A DNA stretch of 64,000 nt from Eonycteris spelaea (taxonomy: Eukaryota > Chordata > Mammalia > Chiroptera > Pteropodidae): positions 3,576,001 through 3,640,000 of the forward strand of contig PUFA01000171.1 in assembly GCA_003508835.1 (NCBI GenBank), in the 5' to 3' direction. The notes below the pieces were generated by a model that searched no databases, had not been told where the DNA came from, and saw nothing but the letters and a program-made list of their open reading frames with translations. Positions 48,450-59,563 of the stretch are shown piece by piece. The first letter of the stretch is position 1; each line of letters opens with the position of its first letter. A program made the translations under genes and the position numbers.

Positions 48450-49065
48450 AGTATTTTCTAAGGATGCTAAAGGGGTGGAATCCATGTGGTTTTATTTATT
48501 TGTTTTCCTTATTGATTTTATGGTTGTTTTCAGAGGGTGAAGGGGAGCTTTGGAATCAGGTAATCATCATTGTTCTCTAAACCCAGACATACCTTTCTTG
48601 GCCTAATCTAAAATTATGAGCACTATTTGATATCAAAGAAGTTTTTCAACTTTTATTAATAATTTTTAATTTGCTGATTTGTGATTTTTTTTTTTTTACT
48701 AATTTGTGACATTCTTTTACTGAAGAGATATTTTCTTCTGTTATTTGACAATGTAACTTTATGAGAGAGACTTAAGAAAAGAAAAAAACTTTGCCCCAAA
48801 TCAGAGGGTTAATTATAACAAATAAAATATTACTTTTTATTTTCAGATTGTCTTTAATAAATCAGCTGGCCATTAGGTCAACAATTTTTATAATAAGATT
48901 CTATTCACTTATTAACTGTATATAATAATAAAATATTTCCGTATTAATATTTTCCTGTGAAAATTTATTATTAAAATTTAAATATGAACAGTCAGTTCCT
49001 TTTTAATGAATTTTTTCCACATAATACCTCTTGTTATTAAAAGATCGAATTTCTGTCTTTTATAG
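48450..49065 (+). other. CCDC158 intron, no repeat recognised
   Basis: AT-rich, with an 11-T run at 48685-48698. It ends in the acceptor 'ttctgtcttttatag' (AG at 49064-49065) of the start-codon exon. Confidence 0.6.
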
Positions 49066-49137
49066 ATAACAACTAAAAGAACAAATAGGGAAGCATTTAT
49101 ATTTCAAGATCTCTAAGAAGAGGTAGCAGTATTTAAA

Positions 49138-49207
49138 ATGGAGCAAAAACCTTGTGAATCAAATAATGAAGATCTTTTATCAGGTGGTGGCATCACATCC
49201 AATGGAG
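49138..49207 (+). CDS. CCDC158: CCDC158 coding exon 1 (residues 1-23 plus first base of 24)
   Basis: The exon runs 49066-49207: acceptor tttatag, 72 bases of leader, then ATG at 49138-49140 in a strong context (aaaATGg: A at -3, G at +4). An in-frame TAA at 49114-49116 rules out extension upstream, and no ATG lies between the acceptor and this start. It encodes MEQKPCESNNEDLLSGGGIT and three more residues, then splits Gly24 at the donor GAG|GTATGT (phase 1). The peptide is Gly/Ser/Asn-rich and probably disordered; it matches the human N-terminus except for scattered changes. Confidence 0.93.
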
Positions 49208-49639
49208 GTATGTTTCCTTTATAAAACAAAATGAGAAAAAATTTAGAATTAAGGAGTTTTCCTGATATTCAAGCTGCTGTTTTTAGTATGTTTTGATTTT
49301 AACTGTGCCGGGCACAGACTTTGCCATGAATATTTACCATATTGTTTATAATTCTACTTTTTGAGAAACTGTTTAGTCTTTTAAAAATAGCATACCTGTT
49401 TTCTAGCACATATTTACATTACTTTTTTTGGCTTAAAAATTGTTTTCCTGTTGAGGCACTTTGACACAATCCATGACTCTAAGCTAGAATTCCCTATCTT
49501 TCTGACTTCTTTTCCCTTATCCACCCTCAAATCAGGTACTGCTTCTATTGCTGCTTCTACTCAGAAATGTCTCTTGAATTCATTTTCCCTCTCCATTCCT
49601 ATTACTTTTGTCCTAGTTCGGGTCCCTATCACCTCTGAC

Positions 49640-50050
49640 TGAAATTATTTCAATCAAAAGATAGCAGTCAGGAAAACAGAAATGGGTGAAACTTAATACA
49701 GAGAATAGGTAACAAGGATGTTAAAGAGATGAGAAGAAGCCTAACGGAATGAGACAGTCCAGAGATGAGCAAGTGCAGTGAGCTAGAAGTACCATGAGAA
49801 AAGGAACTGTTGTCAGGGCATAGTAGCAGGAGCTAGAACCACAGAGGGGCCTGCAGGGAGCTGAAGCCACCCGTGTGAAGCCCGTCAGAAGCAGGCGATG
49901 GGGAGCAATATCCTAGCTTCTCCCCTCCTGCCTTATGATCTTTCCACCAGCACCTCCCACTGTAAGCCTAACCAGGAAAAGAGTTGGGAAAGGAGCCTGG
50001 GAAAGTAGATCACACAACACACAGCATACTAAGGAGAACAAGAGAGAATG
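49640..50050. repeat. Probable interspersed repeat, family not assigned
   Basis: 'gatagcagtcaggaaaacagaaatgggtgaaacttaatacag' followed by 'ggagctgaagccaccc', 'gcaatatcctagcttctcccctcctgcctt' and 'ggagcctgggaaagtagatcaca' resembles a common mammalian repeat that I remember without its name. Weaker relatives may be at 8840-9110 and 19290-19560. Confidence 0.4.
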
Positions 50051-50153
50051 GATTTTCTGGCTGTCAGGAAAATGGCCTACCTGCACAATCCCAACTGCTT
50101 TCTCTGTGTTATCTCTCATCTAAAGGAATGCATCCAGAGTTTATTCTCAATTA

Positions 50154-50502
50154 CAGGCATAGCTCATTTAATTGTGGTTTGTGGATATTGCTTATTTCTT
50201 TTTTTTTTTTTTTTTTTTTTTACAAATTGAAGATTTATGGGAATCCTGCATCAGGCAAGTCTACCAGCACCATCAATAGATTCAGGTGATGGTTAGTGTT
50301 TTTAGCAATATAGTATTTTTAACTTAAGGTATGTACCTTTTTTAGATATAATGCTATTGCTCACTTAGTAGACTACAGTATGGTATAAACATAACTTTTA
50401 TATATACTGGGAAACCAAAAAATTTGTGTGACTCGCTTTATTGCAATATTCACTCTGTTGTGGTGGTCTGTGACTTAACTGCAGTATCTCTGAGTATGCC
50501 TG
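50154..50502 (+). mobile_element. Tigger1-like Tc1/mariner MITE with TA target duplication
   Basis: The terminal inverted repeats caggcatagctc... and ...gagtatgcctg are flanked by TA on both sides (50152-50153 and 50503-50504). The interior follows the Tigger1 ends ('tttacaaattgaagatttatggg', 'caagtctaccagcacc', 'gatggttagtgtttttagcaat', 'actacagtatggtataaacataacttttat', 'gtgactcgctttattgcaatattc') with the transposase deleted. A T run of more than 20 at about 50199-50221 sits in the left arm. Confidence 0.92.
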
Positions 50503-50504
50503 TA

Positions 50505-52500
50505 CAGATCTGTTGTCTTACTGATCTACTTAAAAACCTTTATTTTAGCACCCTTATTTCGTAAAAGCTTCTACTGCTTAGGGTGTTCATGCCATCCTAA
50601 GACATTGTCACCTGTACTGTACTATATGCATCAGTCCTGCCTGCTTCCACCAGCTCACCTCTCCATTTACACTCTGTCCCTCATAATGCAGCATGCGCAC
50701 TGGCACTTAGTTCACAGGCTATCCCTCCCTCCTCAGGGACATCATCACCCTTTGAAGTCACTGTCCTCATGGATGATCCATTTAAAATGTTACACGCATT
50801 TTCTTCGCCTTTCTAGTTCTTATTTTGACCTTTATGCTAGCTACCTACTCCCCTGTCTTCCTCAGATCTTATTACCAAAAACTGTTGGACTATTGATATC
50901 CAGCCTCCTGCCTTCTGGCACTCTTCTGGCACTTTTTCTGCCTCATGCAGGGAGTGGTTCTCAACCATGACCCCATCTCAGAGTCACTGTTTGATATTTT
51001 TGCACGTTGAAGTGGCTCTGATGCATGTGGAGATTCTGATTCGGTAGGTCTGGAATGGGGCTCAGGCACCACTGTTTTTATTTAAAGCTCTTTAGGTGAT
51101 TTTGATTTATGACAAAAGTTAAGAACAATGGCTCTAGATTCTTCCATTTTCTCCTAAATTACCAACCTCTTCCTATCTTCATTTTCTTTTGTGTCATTCA
51201 TTATTCTAGCCAATCACTTGTCAATATCCTCAACTTTCTTTTTCTCTTATTCTTCTGTTGCTCTCTTACAGGAAAACCCCAGTCCTTATCAGACAGACTG
51301 TCTTCTCCATTTTTGTACTGGGCTGCCGGAAGATTCTGCTAGAAAAAAAGACACAAATGTGAATTTTCCACCGATTTGCCACTGAGGAATCTTTCTCTTG
51401 ATCTCAGCCAGTTCTCTTCCATTTTCCCACAATACTTATTTTGAAATTATACCATTCTCTATTCCTTTACCCTACCACATTCTTCCTTACTTTCAGATAA
51501 CACCATTTCCTAATTGCTGGTGATAATAAAACAATTAGGCTGTTATTCTTGTACCTTCTCATAGCTTGCCTCTAAGATCCACTGCTTTTCACAATCCATG
51601 CCTCTTTCCTTTATACGTCAGTGGAGGGGGCAGCTTCTTCATTTGCTACCCATGCTTCATTTCCCCAAACCTCTAGCACCTCAGAGATTTGGCTTCAGCA
51701 TCTCTGCAAAATCTTTGACCCCACTCATTTCGATAGCTTCAGTCTCCTCCTCTCCAGTAGCACATATCCATCAATATAAACATGCTAAATCTCTCCTGAC
51801 CTAAAAACACTCACAAATAAATATAACAAAAACTCAAACAACAAAACCTTTCCTTCAACCTATGTTTTCCCTATCTCTTCTTTCCTTCATAGCTATACCT
51901 TCTGAGAGACAAGTCTGTATTCACTATCTTCATATCTTTACCATCCATTCACTCTGCAAACTATTGCCTTAGTATGTCTGAACCCCGTATTCCAATGAAA
52001 TCACTCTGGCTAAGGTGACTAGATCTCTTCCTCCTCCCTTCCTCTCCTTCCCTTATTTTGCTATATCCGGTGAACTCTTTTGCCCCCACATTTTATTTTG
52101 AAATTTTTCAAAATGGTAGAAAAATTGAAAAAATAGTACATTGAATACCTGAATACTATTTACCTGGATGCACTAGTTGTCAAAATTTTATTATATTTTC
52201 TTTATCTCTATACCTACACTTTATATTTCATTTGCCAAAGTTGACTGTGTCATGATTCTTGCCTCAAAACTCAAACATGTATCTCCTTAGAATAAGTGTC
52301 CTACATAACTACATTATCGTATCCAAATCAAAAATTATTTACATTTCTCTCACATGCAAAATATATTCACTCGCTCTCAAGAAGGCCCTTAATAGTCTGA
52401 TCCATTACAGCATCACTCAAAGGCCAGAATCTCTTTATCTCAATGAGATTCAGTTTGGATAAAATTCTTTAATTTTAATTACTTAAATAAAGCTCCTTAA
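50505..52500. other. CCDC158 intron with L2-like pyrimidine-rich fragments and an L1 patch
   Basis: 50600-51000 and 51180-51800 have the pyrimidine-rich look of L2 3' ends ('catcaccctttgaag', 'tcagacagactgtcttctccatttttgtac') but I cannot place them firmly. 52085-52330 ('gaaatttttcaaaatggtagaaaaattgaaaaaatagtacattgaatacctg') is an antisense L1 piece, with a relative near 46770-46900. Confidence 0.45.
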
Positions 52501-53159
52501 ATTCCTTTTAATGTAAAGACCTGTGATACCTAATATTCATTGGTAGGCAGCATAGCATAACCATTATCCTCAATCTTATCAAAAAAGAGGACACAAGAAG
52601 CACTTATGTCCATCACAATTCTGAAATCCACCTGGGCATAGGTTGACCATGGTTCTTGACTTCATCCTCTTGACTGTTGGGTCTGACTTTGAGTCTTTCT
52701 TTCGTATGAAAGGTAGCATATAAAAGTAGCATATGCAGCTGAGTGTTTTCTCAGTCTGCTGACAGAAAGGCTCTTTTCATTTCACACTGTCTCTATCTCT
52801 CAGTCCAAGCCAGTGTATGTCTCAAATATACTGCTCTAAAACCTTTGTAAGACTTCTGTGAATCTTCCTGGGTTTTACATCCTTTGTCTTTCCTTTAAAT
52901 ATTGATATTTCCTTAAGGACCTTTCTTGACCTCTCCTTTTCATTCTAATGCTTTGCCCTGATGATCCTATCGACTGACAAAAGATCCATTAGAATCACAG
53001 GCTGTTGATTCCTAAATCTGATCTCTGAAGCAAAACACATCTCTGAACTTCAATCCATGTACTGTGTTCACAAATCAAACATCATTACTTGAATGTTGCT
53101 GAAGCCCAAACCCCAAAAGAAATCCTTAGCACCTTCCTCTCTCTTACTTTCCACATATA

Positions 53160-53800
53160 TTTCTCAAGTCCATGTCCTGTGTGTATCACCACTGCTTTTA
53201 CTTTAGGGTACACCCTTGCCATTTTTTGCCTGTATTGTTGAAAGCCTTCTCCTACTTGGATTATTTACCTTCAGCTTTATCCCCATCAATGCATTCTCTA
53301 TACCAAAGACAGAGAGCCTTTTCAAAACACAAACCTAGTTATATAACCCCTGTCCTCTTAATTTCAAATCTTTAATGATTCTCCGGAGCTTTCTAGATGA
53401 AATCCAAACTCCTTGGCATGACTACAAGGTCCTTCATGATCCATCCTATGTTTCCATTCTTATATGTAGCGACCACTTTGCTTTCACCATGTTGTGTTAA
53501 GCCTCCTCGCCAATAACTGTGGTTCCACTGCCTGGAATGCCCTCTCTCTTCTGTCCTCCAGACTAGTTAATTCTTAATCATAGAGACTTTAAGCCTCGTT
53601 CAGCTCAAGTATCACTTGATCACTATCAAATAAAATTCCTGCCTCCTCCTCCATCTGCTTCTCCTTTTTGCCATGTGCTCCTCTCTCCCAGAGATACTTT
53701 CACTTGTCTTATTTGCCCCATGAGACCTTGAGCTCCTTCACTGTTCAGTAAGGAAATCACCTAGGATAATGTTTGCCGCATAATGATTTTATTAGCAAGT
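53160..53800 (+). mobile_element. LINE-2 3' end
   Basis: In order: 'aagccttctcctacttggattattt', 'ttaatgattctccggagctttctagatgaaatccaaactccttggcatgactacaaggtccttcatgatc', 'ccactgcctggaatgccctctctc', 'ttcagctcaagtatcacttgatc' and 'ccatgagaccttgagctccttcactg'. It is a long, clear sense L2 ending about 40 bp before the next exon. Confidence 0.85.
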
Positions 53801-53839
53801 TAATTAATAAGTTAATAAAATTAATTCTTTAATATTTAG

Positions 53840-54057
53840 GTTCTTCAAGTCCATTTTTTATGTCATCTGTTCGTGGCACAATAATTGAAAACACATCATC
53901 AGCTGGGACTTTGACACAAATTCCTTTTTTCCCTAAGTATGAAGTAGAACTTGATTCTCACAGGAAAGTCATCCCTTACCCTGGAAAAGAACACATCGAA
54001 CGTGTTTTGGAAGAATATTCACATCAAGTCAAAGATTTGCAGAAAAGACTAAATGAA
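53840..54057 (+). CDS. CCDC158: CCDC158 coding exon 2 (residues 24-96)
   Basis: Acceptor 'aatatttag' (AG 53838-53839). The exon's first two bases complete Gly24, and 72 codons follow to GAA at 54055-54057. The donor is GAA|GTGAGT, phase 0. Residues 24-60 are Ser/Thr-rich and then 'IPFFPKYEVELDS', a conserved non-coiled segment. From 'GKEHIERVLEEYSHQ' (about residue 73) the chain becomes helical with heptad spacing, the start of the long coiled coil. An in-frame ATG at 53860 is not the start, because the upstream exon is intact. Confidence 0.96.
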
Positions 54058-54299
54058 GTGAGTTGCATTCTTTTCTTCTAGTACCAGATGCTGTTTTGGG
54101 AAGGACAGTTAAGGCACAAGGCGCTTGGAAATAGAACCGAAACTTTTTGGAAGAAAAATTTAACAATGGATTTATTGGTTAAACTTGTTAATTCAGCTTA
54201 TGCCTTCTGGTTCAGTATTAAAAATTAGGCTGAAGAAAAGTCTGCACACCTATTTTCTTTTGTTAATCATTCATAATGCCTTGCTTTAGTGGTATACTT

Positions 54300-55870
54300 G
54301 TTTTCCAGTATTACTAAGATATAATTGACACTACAGCTCCATATCAGGTATACAGCATACTGATCTGACTACTGCAATGATTACCGCAATTAGTTTAGTC
54401 AACATCTCTCATCTCATTTAGATAGAAAAGAAAAAAGAAAAAGAGTAATTTTCTCCCTCATAATGAGAACTCTTAGGGTTTACCCTCTTAACAACGTTCC
54501 TGCACGCCACATGGCAGAGCTAACTGCAGCCGTCATGGTGTACATCCCATCTCTAGTTCTCATTCATCTTAGAGCTGGGCATTTGTTCCTTCTGACCACC
54601 TCCCTCCAGTGCCTTCTCTCCCCACCCTTGCCTCTGGTAACCGCAGATCTCGTCTCTTTTTCTGTGAGGTTTTTTTTTTTTAGATTCCATATATAAGTGG
54701 GGACGTATAGTATTTATGTTTCTCTGACTTGTGTCACTTAGCATCATGCCCTCAAGATCAAATGTCAGGATTTCCCCCTTTTTATGGCTGAAAAATATTC
54801 CGTTGCATATATATACCCCAACTTCTTAAACTCGTCATTTGTCAATGGACAGTTAGGTCGTTTCCATGTCTTGGCTATTGTAAATAACACTGCTGTGGAC
54901 ATGGGAACGCAGGTATCCCTCTGACATAGAGTTTTCATTTCTTTTGGATTTAGTGCCAGAAATGTAATTGCTGGGTCATATGGTAGTTCTGTTTTTCATT
55001 TTTTGAGGAACCGGCATACTGGTTTCTATAGTGGCTCTACCAGTTTATAATCCCACCAACAGTGAATGAGAGTTCCTTTTTTCCACTCCCTGTGGAGAGT
55101 GTTCCAGGAGACTCCTAGATGCATGCTAACTTAGATGCCTGCCCCTCAGGCTGATGCTTTAATGTAAGCAGGTGAACTTTATTTCTAGCCTGGGCATGAT
55201 GGGTGGCCCCTGAGCTGGGCTCCAGGTCGTGAGCTTGGGTGCACCAGCTCTTTAGTAGCAGTTTCTCAGATGCTGCTTGTAGGTTTCTGGACGTGAGCTC
55301 AATGGTTTTCAAAGTTGGACGTTTTGGGGACTTATCTCTCAAAGGTATGTCTTAAAAGTTGGGATGCCCAGTCTGGAGTTTGAACCCTTTGCTCCTCCTC
55401 ATGGAGAAGCTTTGGGTTTTCAGTTCCCTCTCAGTATGTGACGCCATGCTGAGGGTGAGGTTTACAAAGAGGCTATGTGCCAGCCTCTCCTACCCACTGT
55501 GATGTATTTTTCTTATTTGCCTAATGTGTACTTGTCACTTTGCTCTTTTTTTCTTTTTTAAGAGGAACATTTTCCATATGTAGCTGTGTGTTCTTGGGAG
55601 AAGATGAGTTCAGGATTTTTCTACCTAGCCATCTTGAACTAGAACCTATACTCTTGCCTTTTTGATGATAGCTATTCTAACAGATGTGGTTTTGATTTGC
55701 TTTTCCCTAATGATTAATGATCTTTTGAGCATCTTTTCATGTACCTTTTGCCATTGTATGTCTTCTTTGGAAAAAATCTCTATTCAGATACTTTGCTTAT
55801 TTTTTTAATAGGATTTTTTATTTTTGCTATCGAGCTTTATGAATTCTTTGTATAGTATTGATCAACAATT
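54300..55870 (-). mobile_element. LINE-1 3' end, antisense, with a ~560-bp insert
   Basis: Antisense L1 order runs from 'ataattgacactacagctccatatc' (54310) through 'gattccatatataagtggg', 'gtcaatggacagttaggtcgtttccatgtcttggctattg' and 'gctgggtcatatggtagttctg' to 'taatcccaccaacagtgaatgag' (about 55070). It resumes at about 55648 with 'cttgcctttttgatgatagctattctaacag' and runs to about 55865. The block between is foreign to L1's 3' region and is listed separately. Confidence 0.82.
55080..55645. repeat. Unidentified insert inside L1
   Basis: It interrupts the L1 exactly where the next consensus words would follow. Its GC content is higher than that of the flanks. It contains 'gtggagagtgttccaggagactcc', 'gtaggtttctggacgtgagctc' and, at the right end, 'ctagccatcttgaactagaacc'. 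The last resembles words found near L1 5' ends or some LTRs. No long inverted or direct terminal repeats are obvious to me. Confidence 0.5.
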
Positions 55871-56059
55871 ATAATTAATAATGGGTTCCGGCCTGCTGTT
55901 CGACTATCAAGATATCTGATTTTTCTTTACAAAGCAGTGATGAGTTAGGTTTTTAGACGTATATATATACATGATAGCTAAATAGTGTATAAAAGTTATT
56001 TGCTAAAATCTTTAAGTAGACCTTATGTAGTATCAGGCTGGTTTTAGTCAGCTTTACAA

Positions 56060-56470
56060 TGGCATGTTGGGTTCCAGTCGTCTATAGCCTGGAAGTCAAA
56101 CTTACCATCTTATACAAAGGCATTTGTAATCTATTCTCTGTCTGTACATTTTAGTTTCTTCTGCTTCCTGTTCCCCATATGTACCCTCCATTCCAGCAAC
56201 ATCAAGCTATTTGTTCTTCCCTGTATGCATCATACTATTCTAACCTTAATGCCTTTGCCCAGGTCATTTCTTCTCCTCTACCTTGTCTGCCTGGCGAATT
56301 ATTATCATCATCAAGACAGCTGAAGCATTTCCTTCTCTGAAGCCTTTCCTCTAGACAGTAGTGGGTGTGTCTTCCTCCGTACAGTTACCGCCCTTTGTGC
56401 TCATGTCTGTTGTAGTATTTAGTACATTTTATTATATTTATTAGCACATTGACCTCATCAGTCTGTGTGA
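56060..56470 (+). mobile_element. LINE-2-like 3' fragment
   Basis: 'cttatacaaaggcatttgtaatctattctctgtctg', 'ccctccattccagcaacatcaagctatttgttcttccctg', 'cctttgcccaggtcatttcttctcctc' and 'gaagcatttccttctctgaagcctttcctc' follow L2 in sense orientation. Confidence 0.7.
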
Positions 56471-56474
56471 ACAT

Positions 56475-56545
56475 TTTTATTTTTTATTTTTTTAAATTAA
56501 GTTTATTGGGGTAACATTGATTAATACAATTATATAATTTGAGCA
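56475..56545 (-). mobile_element. LINE-1 extreme 3' end, antisense
   Basis: A T-rich tract, then 'agtttattggggtaacattgattaatacaattatataattt'. This is the reverse complement of the L1 ending seen near 1150-1240. Very short 5'-truncated copy. Confidence 0.5.
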
Positions 56546-57294
56546 TTTTTAGAAAAAAACCTACAACTTTAACAAGTGCTGAAAAAAGAAATTTTGTTCT
56601 TTTACAACTATAAAATCTCAAAGTTCTCTATAATACAGGTTTTTGGAGGTGTTCTTTCATTGCTACATTTTCTATCTTTGTTTCTTTAGCTCGTTTTTTC
56701 TGGGTGTTGTCTTATTTAATCTTGGACTCTCATGATCTTCCTTCAGGTGTTCGGTGGTTTGGCTTTTTGTTCATACTCAAGAATGAACAATAATAAAAAA
56801 AAAAACTGGTGGCTGCCTTTGGGATCATTAGGTGGGCATTGACCCTCATGCTGGGAGATCCCTCAGCGCCTGATTTTAGAGATTCTTTTGAGTATCTTTG
56901 TAACAGAACACCTTGATTTTTGGATGGTGGTTGTCTGCTGCCAAATATTTTAAGTGGGTTGGTGGGGGTTGACTTTTCCATACAGAATTTCAACCAATTA
57001 TCCTTTTCTCAGGAATAAAACTTATTCCTTTCTAGCTTGAGTCAGAATTCAGATTTATTTTAGAAACAGTGTTTTGGTTGTGGAGAATGGATTGAAAGGG
57101 GGCAAGCTTGAGCCAGTGAGACTACTTAAGGTATCACAGTCATCTAGGTGAGAAATGATGATTAATTAGGCCCTGAACAATGGTGACGGGTGAAGGAAGT
57201 TTCATAAAAATAATATAGGTTTTCGAAATTATTAGCTGTAAGGCAATATGTACCTCTAATGAAGACTAATTTGCATGGCATTTTTTTTTTTCAG

Positions 57295-57404
57295 AGCAAT
57301 GAATTACATGAGAAACAAAAGTTTTATTTAAGGCAGTCGGTCATTGATTTGCAAACAAAGCTTCAAGAGATGCAAATGGAGAGAGATGCCATGGCTGACA
57401 TCAG
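57295..57404 (+). CDS. CCDC158: CCDC158 coding exon 3 (residues 97-132 plus two bases of 133)
   Basis: Acceptor 'tttttttttttcag' (AG 57293-57294), then 36 codons from AGC to ATC, then AG of Arg133. Donor ATCAG|GTTGGG (phase 2), a weaker donor than the others because +3 is T. The encoded 'SNELHEKQKFYLRQSVIDLQ' and following residues are continuous coiled coil, rich in Glu, Lys and Gln with Leu/Val/Met at heptad positions. The next intron is only 107 bp. Confidence 0.95.
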
Positions 57405-57511
57405 GTTGGGATTTGTTACCTGAAATTACGGTAAAGCTTTACTTTTGTAGTATGAAACTACTTGTGTGAATATGAATTTATCAACATTTTTTTCTTTCAT
57501 TTATTTCATAG

Positions 57512-57839
57512 ACGAAGGGAGAGTCAGTCCCAGGAAGATTTAAGGAATCAGCTTCAAAATACAGTTCATGAGCTTGAAGCTGCCAAAGGCCTTAAAGAGG
57601 ACATGCTGAAAGATAGCAACACACAGATAGAGCAGCTAAGAAAGATGATGCTGAGTCACGAGGGAGTGCTTCATGAAATCCGATCAATCCTAGTTGACTT
57701 TGAAGAAGCCTCAGGCAAGAAAATATATGAACACGACAGCATATCTACTATCCACTTCCGCAACATGGGCTCAGCTATTAGTAAAATCCTAAGAGAATTA
57801 GACACAGAGATTTCTTATCTTAAAGGGAGGATATTTCCA
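57512..57839 (+). CDS. CCDC158: CCDC158 coding exon 4 (residues 133-242)
   Basis: Acceptor 'ttcatttatttcatag' (AG 57510-57511). The first base completes Arg133 (AG|A), and 109 codons follow to CCA at 57837-57839. The donor is CCA|GTAAGT, phase 0 and full consensus after the junction. The largest exon in the window. It opens 'RRESQSQEDLRNQLQ'. Coiled coil runs to about residue 190 ('HEVL..HEIRSILVDF' region), followed by a less helical hinge ('ASGKKIYEHDSISTIHFRNM'), then helix again ('ISKILRELDTEISYLKG'). Retention of the following intron would add SGENTTSILY and stop. Confidence 0.96.
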
Positions 57840-58141
57840 GTAAGTGGTGAGAACACTACTTCAATTTTATATTAAAATTCATTAAGACAATAGTGTTAGG
57901 TGTATGATTTCTAAAAGTTCTCATATTCTCTAAAATACAGAAGTTATTTATACAGTAATCTCTCTTAATAAGGAGAACTAAGTTGGTTGACCTGTATAGC
58001 TTCATGAGAATATAGCCAAAGTAAAAGATCCAATAAAATCCAGCAATAGAATATATTCGATTTAAATATTACTTCTATTTGCATCTTTCTAGTGCTTTAG
58101 ATTTCCTAGCTCCTAAATCAATGTCTCGTTTCTATAACCAG

Positions 58142-58218
58142 GTAGAGGATCAACTTGAAGCACTGAAATCCGAATCCCAGAACAAAATAGAATTACTTCT
58201 TCAACAACATCAGGATAG
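58142..58218 (+). CDS. CCDC158: CCDC158 coding exon 5 (residues 243-267 plus two bases of 268)
   Basis: The acceptor is at 'tttctataaccag' (AG 58140-58141). 25 codons follow from GTA, then AG of Arg268, with donor GATAG|GTAGGT (phase 2). It encodes 'VEDQLEALKSESQNKIELLL' and 'QQHQD', pure heptad coiled coil. The exon is short and was placed by phase continuity and by match to the known protein. Confidence 0.95.
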
Positions 58219-58958
58219 GTAGGTTTCTGACTGAGGTGTAGAATATCACAGTCTCTAGTCTCTCATCAGCCGTTCCAAAATCTGAAAAGCTCTGAAACAC
58301 AGAAGTTTGGTTTTTTTCATAGGTTTGTGACAAATTCTTAAAGAAAAAAAATTATTCTGACACTTGTTAAAACAGTAGGGAAGACTTTATTCAAGACGTT
58401 GAAATAGGAGCTTTCTTTAGAGATCAGGCTTAACTCCCTGTACAAGGACAAGGCAGGATTCATAGCAAGGAGCAGGGTGATGGGGTCATCGTATGGAAAA
58501 TTACTAAGGGAAACATCAAAAGTGGGGGGTTCTCACTGAACTGACTTAGCAAGATTCTGTTAAGCCTAGGCCTCTTACGAAGGGGTGGAGTAGGGGGTCT
58601 GGAGGGAGGGACACCAAGGTTAAGGCCTCGTCTATTATTGCATTAATAATATGTTTGGCTTACAGAACACTTCTCTAGATCTCTCTGGGCGTGTCATATA
58701 ATATATACTACTTATAATTTATTTACTATTGTAAAATTTTTAAAAATTTTGAATTCCAAAACCTAGCCAGCCCCAAAGTATTAGAATAAAGGACTCTGGA
58801 CCTAACTTAAACACTTGTCGTAAAGAGGAGTGTATTCAAAGCCAAAACAAAATGCTAAATTTGAGAGTGTTGCAAATCATTAGTTTTTAGAATAGTTCAT
58901 CGTCAGGCAAAATATTCTGTATCAAATAACAGTCAACACATTTCTTTTTTATGTATAG

Positions 58959-59069
58959 GATTGAGCAGTTAATAAGTGAACATGAAATTGAAATAACTGG
59001 ACTTACCGAGAAAGCTAGCAGTGCTCGAAGCCAAGCCAATAGTATCCAAAGTCAGCTGGAAATCATTCA
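58959..59069 (+). CDS. CCDC158: CCDC158 coding exon 6 (residues 268-304 plus two bases of 305)
   Basis: Acceptor 'cttttttatgtatag' (AG 58957-58958). The first base completes Arg268, then 36 codons, then CA of Gln305. Donor ATTCA|GTATGT, phase 2. It encodes 'IEQLISEHEIEITGLTEKAS' and 'SARSQANSIQSQLEIIQ', coiled coil with a Ser/Ala-rich patch in the middle. Confidence 0.95.
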
Positions 59070-59563
59070 GTATGTGTGTCCTAGTAGTTTGAAATTGCTA
59101 GTTCTTCTTTTTTTTTTTAATTTTCTGCTCTAAGATCTTTTTTAAATTGCTTAAAAATTAATTTTACAAAAAATAAAATTTTTCTAACATTCAAATGAAT
59201 AGAAAAGATGACTTACCATATAAATACTATTATATAACCTTATCAGAGTGTTATTACAAGAATTTGTGCTTCTTGAGGTTGGATATTTTAAATATTGTTC
59301 ATATTTCAACTGATTGGCTAAAAGACACACTATATATGTGTGTGTATAGGTATATATGTGTATAGGTATATATAAATAACATGTGTATATATATGCTATC
59401 AGTAATTTTATAGTTTGAGCTTGTCTCATATGGATGTTTTCAATCATACACAAAAGTAGAAAATAGTATAATGAACTCATATATATATATATCTGAAATA
59501 GCTTTAATAGTTAACATTTTTGAGCTGAAGCTTTTAAGAAGCAATTTTGGAAAATAAAAGACT

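Noticed and set aside
53860..54081. Frame starting at ATG 53860 as an independent gene start
   Set aside because: It is internal to CCDC158 coding exon 2. The 49138 start, phases and splice sites all fit, and the last residues (VSCILFF) are intron read-through.
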